Below, in pieces: positions 17,756 through 30,623 of a stretch of 64,000 nucleotides of DNA. The notes beneath the pieces were generated by a model, which was not told the DNA's origin, made no database searches, and saw only the letters and a list, made by a program, of their open reading frames with translations. Source of the stretch: Sphingobium naphthae (GTDB lineage: Bacteria; Pseudomonadota; Alphaproteobacteria; Sphingomonadales; Sphingomonadaceae). The number at the start of each line of letters is the position of its first letter. Positions within the stretch are counted from its first letter, which is position 1. Location: the NCBI RefSeq assembly GCF_020782235.1, contig NZ_JAJGNO010000009.1, forward strand, positions 124,001-188,000, given 5' to 3'. A program made the translations under genes and the position numbers.

Positions 17756-18655
17756 TCATGCTGCCAGCATCCAGCGCAGCGTCTCGTCCAGCGGGACACG
17801 CGCCAGCGGACCGATAACCGACTGGATCCGGGTTGCGTCGCCGCACAGGGTCTTCACCTCGTCAGCACGGACGAAGGCTGGGTTGACCCGCACGGCGAAA
17901 TCATGGCCCGATAGGCGACGGACGCTGTCCAGAACCTGACCAAGGCTGATAGCCTCTCCCGAACAGACGTTGAAGGTGCCGCCGATGGCGGCAGGCTCCT
18001 CCAGCAGCCGGGCATAGGCATCGACGACCATGCGCACGTCCGAAAAGTCGCGGGCGACATCCAGATTGCCCAGTTCGATCTGCGGCGCACGCCGGCGGAC
18101 ATGATCGATCATCTTCGGGATAAGGAAGCTGCTCGATTGTCCCACGCCGGTGTAGTTGAAGGGGCGCGTGACGATGATCGGCAGGCGCTTGCCCATAAGC
18201 TGGCAGACCAGTTCGCCCGCCACCTTGGTCACGCCATAATCATTGGCAGGGGCAGGGGCCATGCCCTCGTGCAGCAGGCCCGAACGGCCATTGCCGTAGA
18301 TGTTGGCGCTGCTTGCGACCAGGATGGATCGGGGCTTTTGCGCCAGCCCTTCAACGGCGCCGAGCAGGTTGCGCAGCCCGACGATATTGCTTTGATACAT
18401 GTCGGCCAGATCGTCATGCGCGACGAAGGCGATGGCCGCGAGGTGCACGACATGGTCGGGCTGCACCTGGTGCAGCACCCCCTGCAACCCGGCGCTGTTC
18501 GCCAGATCGCAGACATGCGTTTCCGAAACGCCTTCCTCCATCAATTTGGCGGGCTCGCGGAGCAGGCCCACAACCTTGTGGCCCTGGTCTGCCAGTCTTT
18601 TCGCCAGATAGCGGCCGGTGAACCCTGCTGCGCCGGTGATGAGGGTGGTCGTCAT
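17756..18655 (-). CDS. rmd: GDP-6-deoxy-D-mannose reductase, 299 aa
   Basis: An NAD(P)-dependent short-chain dehydrogenase/epimerase fold enzyme, read as the reductase that turns GDP-4-keto-6-deoxy-D-mannose into GDP-D-rhamnose. The cofactor motif GAAGFTGRYLA is at residues 7-17, the catalytic Ser region SSANIYG near 115, and the YGVTK catalytic Tyr/Lys near 141; TRPFNYTGVGQ follows. Length and motifs match Rmd rather than the GDP-fucose synthase Fcl. It is 14 bases downstream of gmd in the same direction, which supports the assignment. A GGGAGA ribosome-binding site precedes the ATG. Confidence 0.87.
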   Translation of the reverse strand: MTTTLITGAAGFTGRYLAKRLADQGHKVVGLLREPAKLMEEGVSETHVCDLANSAGLQGVLHQVQPDHVVHLAAIAFVAHDDLADMYQSNIVGLRNLLGAVEGLAQKPRSILVASSANIYGNGRSGLLHEGMAPAPANDYGVTKVAGELVCQLMGKRLPIIVTRPFNYTGVGQSSSFLIPKMIDHVRRRAPQIELGNLDVARDFSDVRMVVDAYARLLEEPAAIGGTFNVCSGEAISLGQVLDSVRRLSGHDFAVRVNPAFVRADEVKTLCGDATRIQSVIGPLARVPLDETLRWMLAA

Positions 18656-18669
18656 GGCGATCTCCCACG

Positions 18670-21034
<2,365 letters not shown>

Positions 21035-21221
21035 AATGCTAGGCAGCCCCTGCAATAGGATAAGGCGACCGCCCTAGCATGGCCTTGGACGATTACAAAT
21101 AAAGAGTGCGCCCTGCGCTTCGGCGAGCCGGGCCGCCGGTCGGGTGCCGCGTTGCAATATGCTGGACTTTGCCCATGGCCACTCCTAACACAGGCGCCGA
21201 ACCACGGGCTGACGAGTGCCA

Positions 21222-22322
21222 ATGATAAAAATTCCTGATCGCGTCGGCAAAGTGCCGACCCTGTTTATCGCTTCGGTTCTGATCCCTACTGCGATTGCCG
21301 CCTTATATTACGGCCTGAGTGCTGACCTTTACATCTCTGAATCCAGTTTCGTCGTGCGTAGTCCCGAAAAGTCGGACGCGTCCGGCTTGGGTGCTTTGAT
21401 CAAGTCGGGCGGATCGGGTGTGGGCAATGAAGGCTATGCGACGCAGGAATATATCTTGTCGCGCGACGCTCTGCGCACTCTGAACAGGGACGGGCTGGTC
21501 ACTCGCGCCTACGGTAATGACTCGATTTCGATGTTGAACCGTTTCGATCCATGGCGGCCGGGCGTCTCGCGCGATAGGCTTTTCAACTATTATAAGAAGA
21601 AGGTCGAAGTGGCTTATGACGCCGGATCTTCGATCACCACGCTGAAGGTCCGCGCGTTTGCACCCAAGGACGCGCACGAGATCAATCGCCGCCTGTTGGC
21701 CCAGGCGGAAACGCTGGTGAACCAGTTGAACCAGCGCGCTCGGACTGATGTCATCGGGTATGCGTCGAAGGAATTGGAGGAAGCGAAAGCAGTTTCCCGT
21801 CAGGCCGCGCTGGCTCTCTCCGCCTACCGAAACCAGGAGGGCGTGGTCGATCCCGAGCAGCAGGCTACCGTCCAACTGCAGATGATCTCGAAGTTGCAGG
21901 ATGAGATGATCGCGACGAAGACGCAACTGGTGCAATTGCGGGCATTCACGCCGCAAAATCCGCAAATCCCGATCCTGCAAACGCGCGTGCGCGAATTGAG
22001 CAGAGAAATCGACCAGCAAGTCGGACTGGTGGCGGGCAATCAGAAATCGCTCGCCGCTACGGCCGCGGAATATCAGCGGCTGCAGCTGGAAAGCCAATTG
22101 GCCGACAAGGTGCTGGCCGCCGCCATCACTTCGCTGCAGGATGCCCGCAACGAGGCACGCCGCAAGCGCGCCTATGTCGAGCGCATCGTCGAGCCGAATA
22201 TCCCCGATTATCCGTCCGAGCCGCGTCGTATGCGCGCGATATTGGGCGTTTTCGCTGTCGGCATGATCGTCTGGGCCGTGCTGTCGATGCTCGTCAGCGG
22301 GATCAAGGAACATAAGGACTGA
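21222..22322 (+). CDS. Capsule polysaccharide export inner-membrane protein (KpsE/Wzz-like), 366 aa
   Basis: A polysaccharide co-polymerase/export linker with two membrane helices (residues ~13-33 and ~340-360) flanking a long periplasmic, coiled-coil-rich domain (residues ~150-330). The motif LYISESSFVVRSPEKS after the first helix and the PDYPSEPRR segment before the last helix are characteristic of KpsE/BexC-type proteins of ABC-exported capsules. The ATG at 21222 was chosen; a GTG at 21216 is in frame. It overlaps the permease gene by one base (TGATG). It should bridge the ABC transporter and the Wza/KpsD-like lipoprotein. Confidence 0.9.
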   Translation: MIKIPDRVGKVPTLFIASVLIPTAIAALYYGLSADLYISESSFVVRSPEKSDASGLGALIKSGGSGVGNEGYATQEYILSRDALRTLNRDGLVTRAYGNDSISMLNRFDPWRPGVSRDRLFNYYKKKVEVAYDAGSSITTLKVRAFAPKDAHEINRRLLAQAETLVNQLNQRARTDVIGYASKELEEAKAVSRQAALALSAYRNQEGVVDPEQQATVQLQMISKLQDEMIATKTQLVQLRAFTPQNPQIPILQTRVRELSREIDQQVGLVAGNQKSLAATAAEYQRLQLESQLADKVLAAAITSLQDARNEARRKRAYVERIVEPNIPDYPSEPRRMRAILGVFAVGMIVWAVLSMLVSGIKEHKD

Positions 22323-23131
22323 TGGACGAGGGTCGTCAGGAGGTGCCGCGCACCAGCTTCATGCAATCCTTGGCGATCCAGCGGCGGGTGATCCATGCGC
22401 TGATCATGCGCGAGGTCATCACGCGCTTTGGGCGCCACAATATTGGCTTTTTATGGCTGTTCGTCGAGCCGATGATCTTCACGGTCGGCGTGACATTGAT
22501 CTGGGGAGCGCTCAAGTCGGTTCACGGGTCGAATCTGACCATCGCCGCTTTTGCGGTGACGGGCTATTCGAGCGTGCTGGTATGGCGGAACATGCCGTCT
22601 CGGTTGGTCGATTCCATCGAGCCAAATCTGTCGCTCATGTATCACCGCAATGTGCGCATCTTCGATATTTTTGCTGGGCGATTGTTACTGGAGGGCGTGA
22701 GCGTCGCGACATCCTTCCTCGTCCTGACGATCATTTTCGCGGCCGTGGGTTGGCTCAGCCTGCCCGAGGACCCGTTCAAGGTTGTCGTCGGCTGGCTGAT
22801 GCTCGCCTGGTGGGGCAGCGGACTCGGCATGTTTGTCGGCGCTCTTTCGCATCGATCCGAACTGATCGACAAATTCTGGCATCCGATGCAATATCTTCTC
22901 TTCCCCTTGTCCGGATCGGCCTTCCTGGTCGATGCGCTGCCGCCCGAATTCCGCGATTGGGTCCTGATCCTGCCCATGGTGCACGGTGTTGAATGTGTGC
23001 GGGATGGTTTCTTTGGTTCCGAGTTCGTTGCGCATTATGATCTGGGCTATATGGCCACCATCAACCTGATCTTCACCCTGCTGGCTCTGGTCGAAATCCG
23101 TCGCGCCAGCCGGAACCTGGTGCCTGCATGA
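22322..23131 (+). CDS. ABC-2 type polysaccharide export permease (KpsM-like), 269 aa
   Basis: The membrane subunit of a capsule-type ABC exporter. Six hydrophobic segments are seen, starting after the amphipathic N-terminus [20 protein letters not shown], with the family motif [12 protein letters not shown] near residue 40. The late segment [20 protein letters not shown] is typical of ABC-2 polysaccharide permeases. Its start overlaps the KpsE-like stop and its end overlaps the ATPase start (ATGA), so the three are translationally coupled. Confidence 0.93.
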   Translation: MDEGRQEVPRTSFMQSLAIQRRVIHALIMREVITRFGRHNIGFLWLFVEPMIFTVGVTLIWGALKSVHGSNLTIAAFAVTGYSSVLVWRNMPSRLVDSIEPNLSLMYHRNVRIFDIFAGRLLLEGVSVATSFLVLTIIFAAVGWLSLPEDPFKVVVGWLMLAWWGSGLGMFVGALSHRSELIDKFWHPMQYLLFPLSGSAFLVDALPPEFRDWVLILPMVHGVECVRDGFFGSEFVAHYDLGYMATINLIFTLLALVEIRRASRNLVPA

Positions 23132-23784
23132 TACGACTGGAAAACATCAGCAAGGCCTATCGTACCCGCACCGGTCGGCACTGGGTTTTCAAGGACGTCG
23201 GGTTCACGATCCGGCGCGGCGAGAAGATCGGCATTCTGGGTCGAAACGGGGCTGGGAAGTCCACGCTTGTCCGCCTGATCGGTGGGATCGAGCAACCCAC
23301 TAGCGGGCGGATCGTCGGCGACATGTCGATTTCCTGGCCGCTCGCCTTTTCAGGCGCGTTCCAGCATTCGCTAACGGGATTGGACAATCTCAAATTCATC
23401 TGCCGGATTTACGATAAGGATCCGGAAGAGGCTGCGGTGGCGGTCGAGGAGTTCGCCGAACTGGGCCGCTATATGAAAGAGCCGATCAAGACCTATTCGG
23501 CCGGTATGCGAGCGCGACTGGGGTTCGGCATTTCCTTGGCCGTCGATTTCGACTGCTTCCTGATCGATGAGATCGTCGCCGTCGGGGACAAGCGATTCCA
23601 AGAAAAATGCTATGACGAACTGTTCGTCAAGCGGAAGGATCGAGCGATGATCATCGTCTCGCACAATGACAACTTCGTCCGCCAGCGCTGCGACCGTGCG
23701 GCCGTTCTGGCGCGTGGGACCCTCACCGAATTCGAAGACATGGACGAAGCCTACGCATTCTATCAGGCGAACGAGCGGGGATGA
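23128..23784 (+). CDS. ABC transporter ATPase for polysaccharide export (KpsT-like), 218 aa
   Basis: The nucleotide-binding subunit that drives export of the lipid-linked polymer. The Walker A motif GRNGAGKST is near residue 43, the ABC signature [14 protein letters not shown] near 125, and Walker B ([14 protein letters not shown]) near 143; the H-loop His is in IIVSHN. The short length without a C-terminal sugar-binding extension matches KpsT rather than Wzt, so no polymer-end recognition domain is expected. It overlaps the permease and the following glycosyltransferase by four bases each. Confidence 0.95.
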   Translation: MIRLENISKAYRTRTGRHWVFKDVGFTIRRGEKIGILGRNGAGKSTLVRLIGGIEQPTSGRIVGDMSISWPLAFSGAFQHSLTGLDNLKFICRIYDKDPEEAAVAVEEFAELGRYMKEPIKTYSAGMRARLGFGISLAVDFDCFLIDEIVAVGDKRFQEKCYDELFVKRKDRAMIIVSHNDNFVRQRCDRAAVLARGTLTEFEDMDEAYAFYQANERG

Positions 23785-24995
23785 CGTGGCTGGAGCGGTT
23801 GGGGAGGCGGCGTTCGTCTCCTGCGGCCGATGATTCGCCTCGACGCCTGTTGGTGGATGTCTCCACCATTGCACAGCATGACGCCGGCACCGGCATACAG
23901 CGCGTGGTGCGAGGGATCTGGCAGCATCTCTACAAGGCGGACCTCGGCGATGTCGCGCTTGTTCCGGTCGCTGCGACCGCGCGGCGGGGATATGGGATCG
24001 GCGCCTTCGATCCGGTTAGCGGCAGCTTTTCCTTGCCTGATCCCGGCGCGCCGCTGTTGAAGGCGCGCGCCGGTGACATGTTCCTGGGCCTTGATCTGGC
24101 AGCGCACCGACTGGCGCGGCATGAGCGGCAACTGGCTAGATGGCGGCGGGCTGGTGCCTCCATCAATTTGGTCGTGTATGACCTGCTCCCCCTGCAGCGG
24201 CCCGATTGGTTCCCGGATAGTACCGGGCGCAACTTCCGGAAATGGATGAAAGTGCTAATGCGCCGCGCCGATCGGGCGATCTGCATTTCCGGGCAAGTGT
24301 CCCGGGATCTTGCCATCATGCTGGAGCAGATGAGCGCGCCCCGGCGCCACAGCATCGAGCGCCACGTCATGCCGCTCAGCGGGGCGATGGAGCAGTCCGG
24401 TCCGACCATGGGCCTTGACTCACGCGGACGGGACGCGCTCGACCGGATGGAGGGAGAGGCCGGCGTGCTGATGGTCGGCACGATCGAGCCGCGCAAGGGC
24501 CATGACTGCCTGATCGCGGCGATGGAGTATCTGTGGGCCAGCGAAGCGGATGCGCCGCCTCTCGTCATTGTCGGGCGTCCCGGCTGGCGCACCGAGCCGC
24601 TGCAGGCGCAGATGCGGGAACTCGAGACGCGTGAGCCACGCTTCCTCTGGCTCGACAATGCTTCGGACGAACTGCTGGCCGAACTTTACGGCAGAGCGGC
24701 GCTGGTTGCAGTGCCGTCTCGGGGAGAGGGGTTCGGCCTGCCGATCGTCGAAGCGCTGCGCCATGGGCGCAAGATTCTCGCGCGCGACATCCCCGTGTTC
24801 CGGGAACTGGCGCAGCCGGGCCTATCCTATTTCGATGATGAAACGCCGCCAGCCTTGGCGGCGCGTCTGCAGGAGGTGCTGCAAAAGCCCGATCCCGCGC
24901 CTGTGACAGGCGCGGGATGGGATGTCAGTGCAGAGGCTTTGCTCCGCGCGCTGGGGATCAAGATCGACCCGCCAGCGGTCAGCCGTTCGTCTTGA
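23781..24995 (+). CDS. Glycosyltransferase family 4, 404 aa
   Basis: A GT-B fold glycosyltransferase. The N-terminal half starts with [20 protein letters not shown], seen in GT4 enzymes of rhamnose-rich polysaccharide clusters. The C-terminal half has [20 protein letters not shown] (~residues 231-250) and the donor-site segment [19 protein letters not shown] (~311-329). It is translationally coupled to the KpsT-like gene, so it likely belongs to the core assembly of the exported polymer. Its last 17 bases overlap the 3' end of rmlD on the opposite strand. Confidence 0.9.
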   Translation: MTWLERLGRRRSSPAADDSPRRLLVDVSTIAQHDAGTGIQRVVRGIWQHLYKADLGDVALVPVAATARRGYGIGAFDPVSGSFSLPDPGAPLLKARAGDMFLGLDLAAHRLARHERQLARWRRAGASINLVVYDLLPLQRPDWFPDSTGRNFRKWMKVLMRRADRAICISGQVSRDLAIMLEQMSAPRRHSIERHVMPLSGAMEQSGPTMGLDSRGRDALDRMEGEAGVLMVGTIEPRKGHDCLIAAMEYLWASEADAPPLVIVGRPGWRTEPLQAQMRELETREPRFLWLDNASDELLAELYGRAALVAVPSRGEGFGLPIVEALRHGRKILARDIPVFRELAQPGLSYFDDETPPALAARLQEVLQKPDPAPVTGAGWDVSAEALLRALGIKIDPPAVSRSS

Positions 24996-25836
24996 TCGCG
25001 TCCATCATGATGCGCAGATTATCGCGCCAGTGCGGCGTGGGGCCGCCGAGCGCTTCGAAGGTCGACGCCTTGTCCAGCACCGAATAATGCGGCCGCACGG
25101 CGGGGGTCGGATAAGCGCTGGTCGGGATCGGCACGATCTTCGCCTGCTGCGTCAGGAGCCCGGCCGCCAGGCCTTCCTCCTGAATGGCGACAGCGAAGTC
25201 ATACCAGCTTGCCGCGCCGCTGTCGGTATAATGATGGATGCCCGCAACGCCGTTCGCCGCCATCGCCCAGAGCGCGCCAGCCAGGCCGGGCGCATAGGTC
25301 GGCGTGCCGATCTGATCCGCGACGACGCGGACTTCCGGACGTTCCCCCATCAGGCGCAGCATCGTGCGCACGAAATTGCCGCCGGTGGGCGCGTAGACCC
25401 ACGCGGTGCGCACGATCAGCGCATCCGGCCCCGCCAGCTGCTCGCCAGCAAGCTTCGTGCGGCCATAGGCGCTCAGCGGCCCCGTCGGCGCGTCGGGCGC
25501 ATAGGGAATGCCCGATCGGCCATCGAAGACGAAATCGGTCGAGACATGGACGAGACGCGCGCCGACCGAGCGAGCGGCTTGCGCCAGCGTGCCCGTCGCG
25601 GTGCCGTTGATCGCCATGGCGACATCTTCTTCCGACTCCGCCTTGTCGACGGCGGTATAGGCTGCGGCGTTGAGGACGAGGTCGGGCTGTTCCTGCGCCA
25701 CAAATGCCGCCACGGCGGCGGCATCGGTGATGTCGAGTTCATCGACATCGACGCAGACCAGCGTGGCGTCGCCTGGCGCCGTCGCCTGCAATCCCCGGCC
25801 GAGTTGGCCCTTGGCCCCGACGATCAGCGCCTTCAT
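24979..25836 (-). CDS. rmlD: dTDP-4-dehydrorhamnose reductase, 285 aa
   Basis: The last step to dTDP-L-rhamnose. The N-terminus [16 protein letters not shown] fixes the start at 25836; the catalytic YGRTKLAGE lies near residue 127 and VSTDFVFDG near 101. Length and motifs are typical of RmlD. The ATG overlaps the rmlC stop by four bases. The gene's 3' end converges with and overlaps the GT4 gene by 17 bases. Confidence 0.94.
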   Translation of the reverse strand: MKALIVGAKGQLGRGLQATAPGDATLVCVDVDELDITDAAAVAAFVAQEQPDLVLNAAAYTAVDKAESEEDVAMAINGTATGTLAQAARSVGARLVHVSTDFVFDGRSGIPYAPDAPTGPLSAYGRTKLAGEQLAGPDALIVRTAWVYAPTGGNFVRTMLRLMGERPEVRVVADQIGTPTYAPGLAGALWAMAANGVAGIHHYTDSGAASWYDFAVAIQEEGLAAGLLTQQAKIVPIPTSAYPTPAVRPHYSVLDKASTFEALGGPTPHWRDNLRIMMDAIKTNG

Positions 25837-26378
25837 GCGAACGCCTCGATCTCGTCCAGCGTCTTGCCTTGCGCATCCTTGGCGGACAATTGCGGCTCCA
25901 GTCCTTCCAGAGGCCATTCGATGCCGACGGCCGGGTCGTTCCACATCAGTGAATGCTCGGCCGACGGGTCATAGGTGGCGGTGCACTTGTAGAGGAATTC
26001 CGTGCCATCTTCCAAGGCGATGAAGCCGTGGGCGAAGCCTTCGGGCACCCAGAACATGCGCTTGTTCGCTGCGGACAATTCGACGCCGACCCATTTGCCG
26101 AAATGCGGACTGGACTTGCGGATGTCGACCGCCACGTCCCACACTCGACCGGCAGTGACGCGGACAAGCTTGCCCTGCGGGTTGGGGTTCTGGAAATGCA
26201 GGCCACGCAGGACGCCCTTTGCCGACTTGCTATGATTGTCCTGCACGAAGTTCAGGTCGAGGCCGGCCGCCTCGAATGCGCCTTCATTATAGCTTTCGTA
26301 GAAGAAGCCGCGATCGTCGCCGAATACGCGCGGTTCGATGATGACGGGCCCGGGAATGGCCGTCTCGATGACGTTCAT
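25833..26378 (-). CDS. rmlC: dTDP-4-dehydrorhamnose 3,5-epimerase, 181 aa
   Basis: A cupin-fold epimerase of the dTDP-L-rhamnose pathway. The signature [11 protein letters not shown] is near residue 21, the catalytic His region GVLRGLHFQ near 55, and [14 protein letters not shown] [13 protein letters not shown] near 112. At 181 residues it is full length. It overlaps rmlA and rmlD by four bases each. Confidence 0.95.
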   Translation of the reverse strand: MNVIETAIPGPVIIEPRVFGDDRGFFYESYNEGAFEAAGLDLNFVQDNHSKSAKGVLRGLHFQNPNPQGKLVRVTAGRVWDVAVDIRKSSPHFGKWVGVELSAANKRMFWVPEGFAHGFIALEDGTEFLYKCTATYDPSAEHSLMWNDPAVGIEWPLEGLEPQLSAKDAQGKTLDEIEAFA

Positions 26379-27259
26379 GCGATCGCTCCCTTGCCGCCCA
26401 GCAGTCCCATCAGATAATCGCCATAGCCGCTCTTGCGCAGAGGCGCGGCGACCTTTTCCAACTGCGCATCGTCGATGAATCCCTGGCGCCAGGCGATTTC
26501 CTCGGGGCAGCAGATTTTCAGACCCTGGCGATCTTCGGTCACGCGGACATAGAGCGCAGCGTCCAGCAAGGATCCGTGCGTGCCGGTGTCGAGCCAGGCA
26601 TAGCCGCGACCCATGATCTCCACCGACAGCGATCCTTCTTCCAGATAGAGGCGGTTGAGATCGGTGATTTCCAGTTCGCCGCGGGGGGAAGGCTGGAGAT
26701 CGCGCGCCATGTCGACCGCGCGGCCATCGTAGAAATAGAGGCCGGTCACGGCATAGTTGGATTTGGGCTCGGCTGGCTTTTCCTCGATCGTTTCGGCGCG
26801 CCCCTGCGCATCGAAGGAGACGACGCCATAGGCCTTGGGATCGCTGACATAATAGCCGAACACGGTCGCGCCACTGTCGCGCGTCCCGGCATTTTTCAGC
26901 AAGTCGACCAGCCCATGACCGTAGAAGATATTGTCGCCAAGCACGAGCGTGGAGGGATCGCTGCCGACGAAATCCGCGCCGATATGATAGGCCTGCGCCA
27001 GTCCCTTGGGCTCGGGCTGGACGGCGTAGGACAGCGACATGCCCCATTCGCTGCCATCGCCCAGCAGCGCCTGGAAAGCGGCGGCGTCATGCGGCGTGGT
27101 GATGATCAGCACATCGCGAATGCCCGAAAGCATGAGGGTCGACAGCGGATAATAGATCATCGGTTTATCATAAACCGGCATCAACTGCTTCGAGACGCCC
27201 TTGGTCAGCGGATAGAGTCTTGTGCCGGAACCGCCGGCCAATATTATTCCCTTGCGCAC
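26375..27259 (-). CDS. rmlA: Glucose-1-phosphate thymidylyltransferase, 294 aa
   Basis: It makes dTDP-glucose from glucose-1-phosphate and dTTP. The start is a GTG (GTGCGCAAGGGAATA) with GGAG six bases upstream; no ATG in this frame fits the family N-terminus [20 protein letters not shown]. Further motifs are [29 protein letters not shown] and TGLYFYDG. It heads the rmlA-rmlC-rmlD operon. The 4,6-dehydratase rmlB, usually next to these genes, is not in the window. Confidence 0.95.
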   Translation of the reverse strand: MRKGIILAGGSGTRLYPLTKGVSKQLMPVYDKPMIYYPLSTLMLSGIRDVLIITTPHDAAAFQALLGDGSEWGMSLSYAVQPEPKGLAQAYHIGADFVGSDPSTLVLGDNIFYGHGLVDLLKNAGTRDSGATVFGYYVSDPKAYGVVSFDAQGRAETIEEKPAEPKSNYAVTGLYFYDGRAVDMARDLQPSPRGELEITDLNRLYLEEGSLSVEIMGRGYAWLDTGTHGSLLDAALYVRVTEDRQGLKICCPEEIAWRQGFIDDAQLEKVAAPLRKSGYGDYLMGLLGGKGAIA

Positions 27260-27599
27260 ATGAAGCTCCCTGAGAAACGCTGGGGGTGTAGGGCGCGGCC
27301 GAAACGATTGCAAGGCGGTGCTGCAGTGCGGAAATGGCGCCGGCTCGAGCTTCGCCAAGGCAAAACCGAGCGAACGCATGGCAAATTGCCGTCCTGCCAT
27401 GCCGCCGTCGTGACGGCCGGTTGCAAAGGCGCGATAAAGCGACTGCGGGACCTGTTCTGCGCTGTGGCGGCAACAGGTCTCGCGGTTCTTTTTCATCGCC
27501 CGATGCTGCGTTGAAGCAGCCGAAGCGCGGGGTTTGTCATTGACAGGCCACGCCTTGCCGTCAGAAGTAGCAGCCAGTGAAGCTGAGGGGCTGATACAA
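27260..27599. other. Divergent intergenic region
   Basis: About 340 bases between rmlA (leftward) and the sulfotransferase fusion gene (rightward), which must carry both promoters. I see one clear inverted repeat, GACCTGTT/AACAGGTC at 27449-27479, but no confident -35/-10 pair. If the downstream gene starts at the TTG at 27534 instead of GTG at 27600, the region is 66 bases shorter. Confidence 0.4.
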
Positions 27600-30530
27600 G
27601 TGAACGAGATGGTGTCGACGGGTAAAGCACGGGCGGCAGGCAGCCCGAAACCGGATCAGGCACAGAAGGCAAACCCGTCGCTAGCGGCCTCCGCCGCCAC
27701 CCGGCGAACTGCCGTGATGATTGTTGCGATGCACCGGTCGGGCACCAGCGCGCTGTCGCGCGCGCTGAACCTGCTGGGCTGCGACATGCCGCCGCGCCTG
27801 ATCGGCGCCGATCAGTGGAATTCGGCGGGCTACTGGGAATCTAAGCCGATCAAGGACCTCAATGAGGAAATGCTCGTCTCCGGTGGCGGCGAGTGGTCGG
27901 AATGGCAGGAATTCAATCCCGGCTGGTTCAAGTCCTCGGCGGTGCAGCGGTTCCGCGATCGCGCGATCGAACTTGTGGGCAGCGAATTTGGCGATTCCCC
28001 CTTGTTCGTATTCAAGGACCCGCGGCTTTCGATCCTGATGCCGTTCTGGCGATCGGTTCTCGAGGAACTCGGGATCGAACCCGTGGCGATCCACCCCTTG
28101 CGCAATCCGGTCGAGGTCGCCCGCTCGCTGGAACGGCGCAACAATTTCCTGATCTCCAAGGGCGTTCTTCTCTGGCTGCGCTATACGCTGGACGGGGAGC
28201 GAGGTACGCGCGGGCTGCGCCGCCTGTTCACCAGCTATGACGAATTGCTCGAGGATCCGGTGGGCCTGATCCAGCGGACACAGGATAGCCTGGACGTCTA
28301 TTGGCCGCGCAATTCCGCCAAGGCGCGCCGCGAAATCACGCAATTCCTGTCCAACGACATGCGGCATCACCGGGATGGCGCCAGGGTGCTCCGGTCGCTC
28401 AGCTACGCAACGGATTGGGTCGTGAAGACCTATGAGACGTTGAACGGCTTCGTGACCGATGGCGAGGATGAGGCTGGTCGCGCGGTGCTGGATGCAGTGC
28501 GGGAAGAATTCATCGCCGCCGGCCATGCATTCGGGTCGATCGCGCGCGACAATGAGGAACGGCACGCCCGCATCGCGCAATTGCAGCAGGAGCGGGAAAA
28601 GGCCGGCGCGCGCCAGTCCGAGCTGGAAAGCGCAACGGCGGCCGCACAAGCGGAGCTGGAAGCGCTGCGATCCGGCCAGGCGGCATTGGAAGCCGATCTC
28701 TCGGACGCTCAGGGGCGGCTGGCCACGCTGGAAACGGGCAAGGCCACGCTGGACCAGCAGCTGGCCGATGCGCGCAAGGAGCGGGACGAACTGCGCGAGC
28801 GCGCGCGGGACATGGAGCAGACGGCCGCCACATCGAGCAAGCAGCTGGACGAGTTGAAGGCCGCGCAGGCCGATGTCGAAGCCCGGGCCGTTCAGGCGCA
28901 GGAGCGGGCAGACGCCATCCAGCGCGCCAAGGAAGCGCTCGAAGGACGGCATCTGGCAACGCAGAAGGAGCGCGACGCTCTGCGCGAGATGCGCGGCAAG
29001 CTGGAGAGCGACGTCGCCAGTGCGCTGGCCGCAGTCAAGGCGGCCCAGGAGCGGGCGGAGGCCGCCGAGCGGGATGCTGCCGCTCAGCGCGAGACGAGCG
29101 CGCAGGAGCTGGCGGACGCGCTGCTCAAGCTCGCCGAGGCGGAGGCGGCTGCTTCCGATCATCAGGTGAAGGCGACGCAGACCGAAGCGCTGGCCAAACA
29201 ATGGGAAGAGCGCTCGCGCGATCTGTCCGATCAGCTGACGCAGGAACGCGCCGCGCACGAAGCGGAGCTGACGCGCCTGCAGGACGATCTTGCGCAAACC
29301 GAAAGTGCGTTGCGCCAGCGGCAGCTGGAAAGCGAGCAGGCGGCCGAGGCTCTGCTGAATGCCAAGAGGGATTTGCACGAGCAGCGGGAAACCGACGCGA
29401 AGGCGCGGGCCGAACTCGAGCATAGGCTGGCCGAGGCGCAAGATCAGGTGCGTGAGCTGGGCCGCGCGCGGATTGCCGCCGAAGAGGCGCTGAAGGCGCG
29501 CTTCCACGAAATCGCGACCCTGACCGAGCAGTTCGCCCTGCGAGAAATGGAATTGGCGCAGGCGCGCCAATCGCTGGTGCAGGCGAACCAGTTGCTGGAG
29601 GAGCGGGATGCGCAGTTGCGTGCCCTCAGCGACAAAAGCCAGACGGAGTTGTCGCACTTGCGCGGGACGCTGGAAAAGGCCGAGCGCGACAAAGAAGTGC
29701 TGGCTCAATCGTTGCGAGAACGAAATGGGGAAACCGCTGATCTGCAAACTGCGGTCAATAAGCGGGAAATGGAACTGGCGCAGGTTCGACAAAATCTTCA
29801 GCACGTCCAACAACTGAATGCCCAGATGGAAGGGGCTTTGTCTGATCGCGATGTGGAAGTCGAACGGCTTCGGCAGGTCGTGGTCGATCATGAGCGCGCA
29901 TCGGCGAGCGCTCAGGAGGCTCTCCAGGATCTCACTCAGGAGCTAGCAAAGAACAAGGCAGACGCCGATCGGACGATGCAGGAGCAGGATGCGCGCTATC
30001 ACCAGTTGCTCAAGGACCGGGAAGAGCGTTCCCGACTGTTGAACGACGTGCAGGACCGGGCACGCCTTCAATCCGAGGAATTGAGCCGCGTGCGGGCATC
30101 TTTGGAGGAGCAGGGCGCGCAATTTGAAAAATCCCGCAAGGATCATGACGCCGCCATGAAGGCGGTGCAGACCGATGTGATGGACCTAACGCGCAAGCGG
30201 GACATATTCAAAGCATCGGCTTTGGCCAATCAGAACAGCATGGTCGATCTATATCATCGTTTGCAGGCGTCTCTGGAGACAATGCTGGCTCAGGCCGTGC
30301 TTCCATTCCCGACGCTGACGCGGAAGAAGACGGAGCAGCAACAGCGGCGCCTTATCGTAGACCATGCCGGTTTCGATGCCGACTGGTATGTCACGGCCTA
30401 TCCCGACGTGGCGGTGTCGAGCCTGGACCCCGCATTGCACTTCATCCGGCATGGTCTGGCGGAGGGTCGTTCGCCCAACGCCGAAATGGCGGCATTGCGC
30501 GAGATGGCGACATCCAGCGTAAAGGGATGA
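27600..30530 (+). CDS. Sulfotransferase fused to long coiled coil and PDV module, ~976 aa
   Basis: A three-part protein (numbering from 27600). Residues ~38-280 resemble a PAPS-dependent sulfotransferase: the phosphosulfate-binding loop [13 protein letters not shown] (~residue 43), [11 protein letters not shown] and the 3'-phosphate motif [14 protein letters not shown] (~residue 170). Residues ~320-920 are almost unbroken heptad-like coiled coil rich in Glu, Ala, Gln and Arg. The last ~55 residues carry the module [13 protein letters not shown]...[14 protein letters not shown] shared with the next three genes. GTG at 27600 has GAGGGG nine bases upstream; TTG 27534 and ATG 27609 are alternatives. 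I infer a scaffolded or membrane-peripheral sulfotransferase acting on the polysaccharide; activity is unproven. Confidence 0.78.
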   Translation: MNEMVSTGKARAAGSPKPDQAQKANPSLAASAATRRTAVMIVAMHRSGTSALSRALNLLGCDMPPRLIGADQWNSAGYWESKPIKDLNEEMLVSGGGEWSEWQEFNPGWFKSSAVQRFRDRAIELVGSEFGDSPLFVFKDPRLSILMPFWRSVLEELGIEPVAIHPLRNPVEVARSLERRNNFLISKGVLLWLRYTLDGERGTRGLRRLFTSYDELLEDPVGLIQRTQDSLDVYWPRNSAKARREITQFLSNDMRHHRDGARVLRSLSYATDWVVKTYETLNGFVTDGEDEAGRAVLDAVREEFIAAGHAFGSIARDNEERHARIAQLQQEREKAGARQSELESATAAAQAELEALRSGQAALEADLSDAQGRLATLETGKATLDQQLADARKERDELRERARDMEQTAATSSKQLDELKAAQADVEARAVQAQERADAIQRAKEALEGRHLATQKERDALREMRGKLESDVASALAAVKAAQERAEAAERDAAAQRETSAQELADALLKLAEAEAAASDHQVKATQTEALAKQWEERSRDLSDQLTQERAAHEAELTRLQDDLAQTESALRQRQLESEQAAEALLNAKRDLHEQRETDAKARAELEHRLAEAQDQVRELGRARIAAEEALKARFHEIATLTEQFALREMELAQARQSLVQANQLLEERDAQLRALSDKSQTELSHLRGTLEKAERDKEVLAQSLRERNGETADLQTAVNKREMELAQVRQNLQHVQQLNAQMEGALSDRDVEVERLRQVVVDHERASASAQEALQDLTQELAKNKADADRTMQEQDARYHQLLKDREERSRLLNDVQDRARLQSEELSRVRASLEEQGAQFEKSRKDHDAAMKAVQTDVMDLTRKRDIFKASALANQNSMVDLYHRLQASLETMLAQAVLPFPTLTRKKTEQQQRRLIVDHAGFDADWYVTAYPDVAVSSLDPALHFIRHGLAEGRSPNAEMAALREMATSSVKG
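30372..30479 (+). repeat. PDV module, copy 1 (C-terminus of sulfotransferase fusion)
   Basis: This encodes the ~36-residue unit F-D-x-D-W-Y-x5-PDV-x(4)-L-D-P-x-x-H-F-I-x-x-G-x-x-E-G-R-S-P. It is shared by four consecutive genes; it is too regular to be chance and I do not know a published function for it. Confidence 0.8.
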
Positions 30531-30623
30531 GTGCCGGCACCGCTCTTCGAGGGCTTGTTTGCTGAGGAATGTTGCCATAGCCGCTGCATGGCCCGATAGC
30601 GCCGGTCCGGGTAGGATGTGAAT

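Noticed and set aside
27681..29891. 736-codon minus-strand ORF opposite the sulfotransferase-coiled-coil gene
   Set aside because: Leu/Arg/Gln-rich shadow of the repetitive coiled-coil coding strand.
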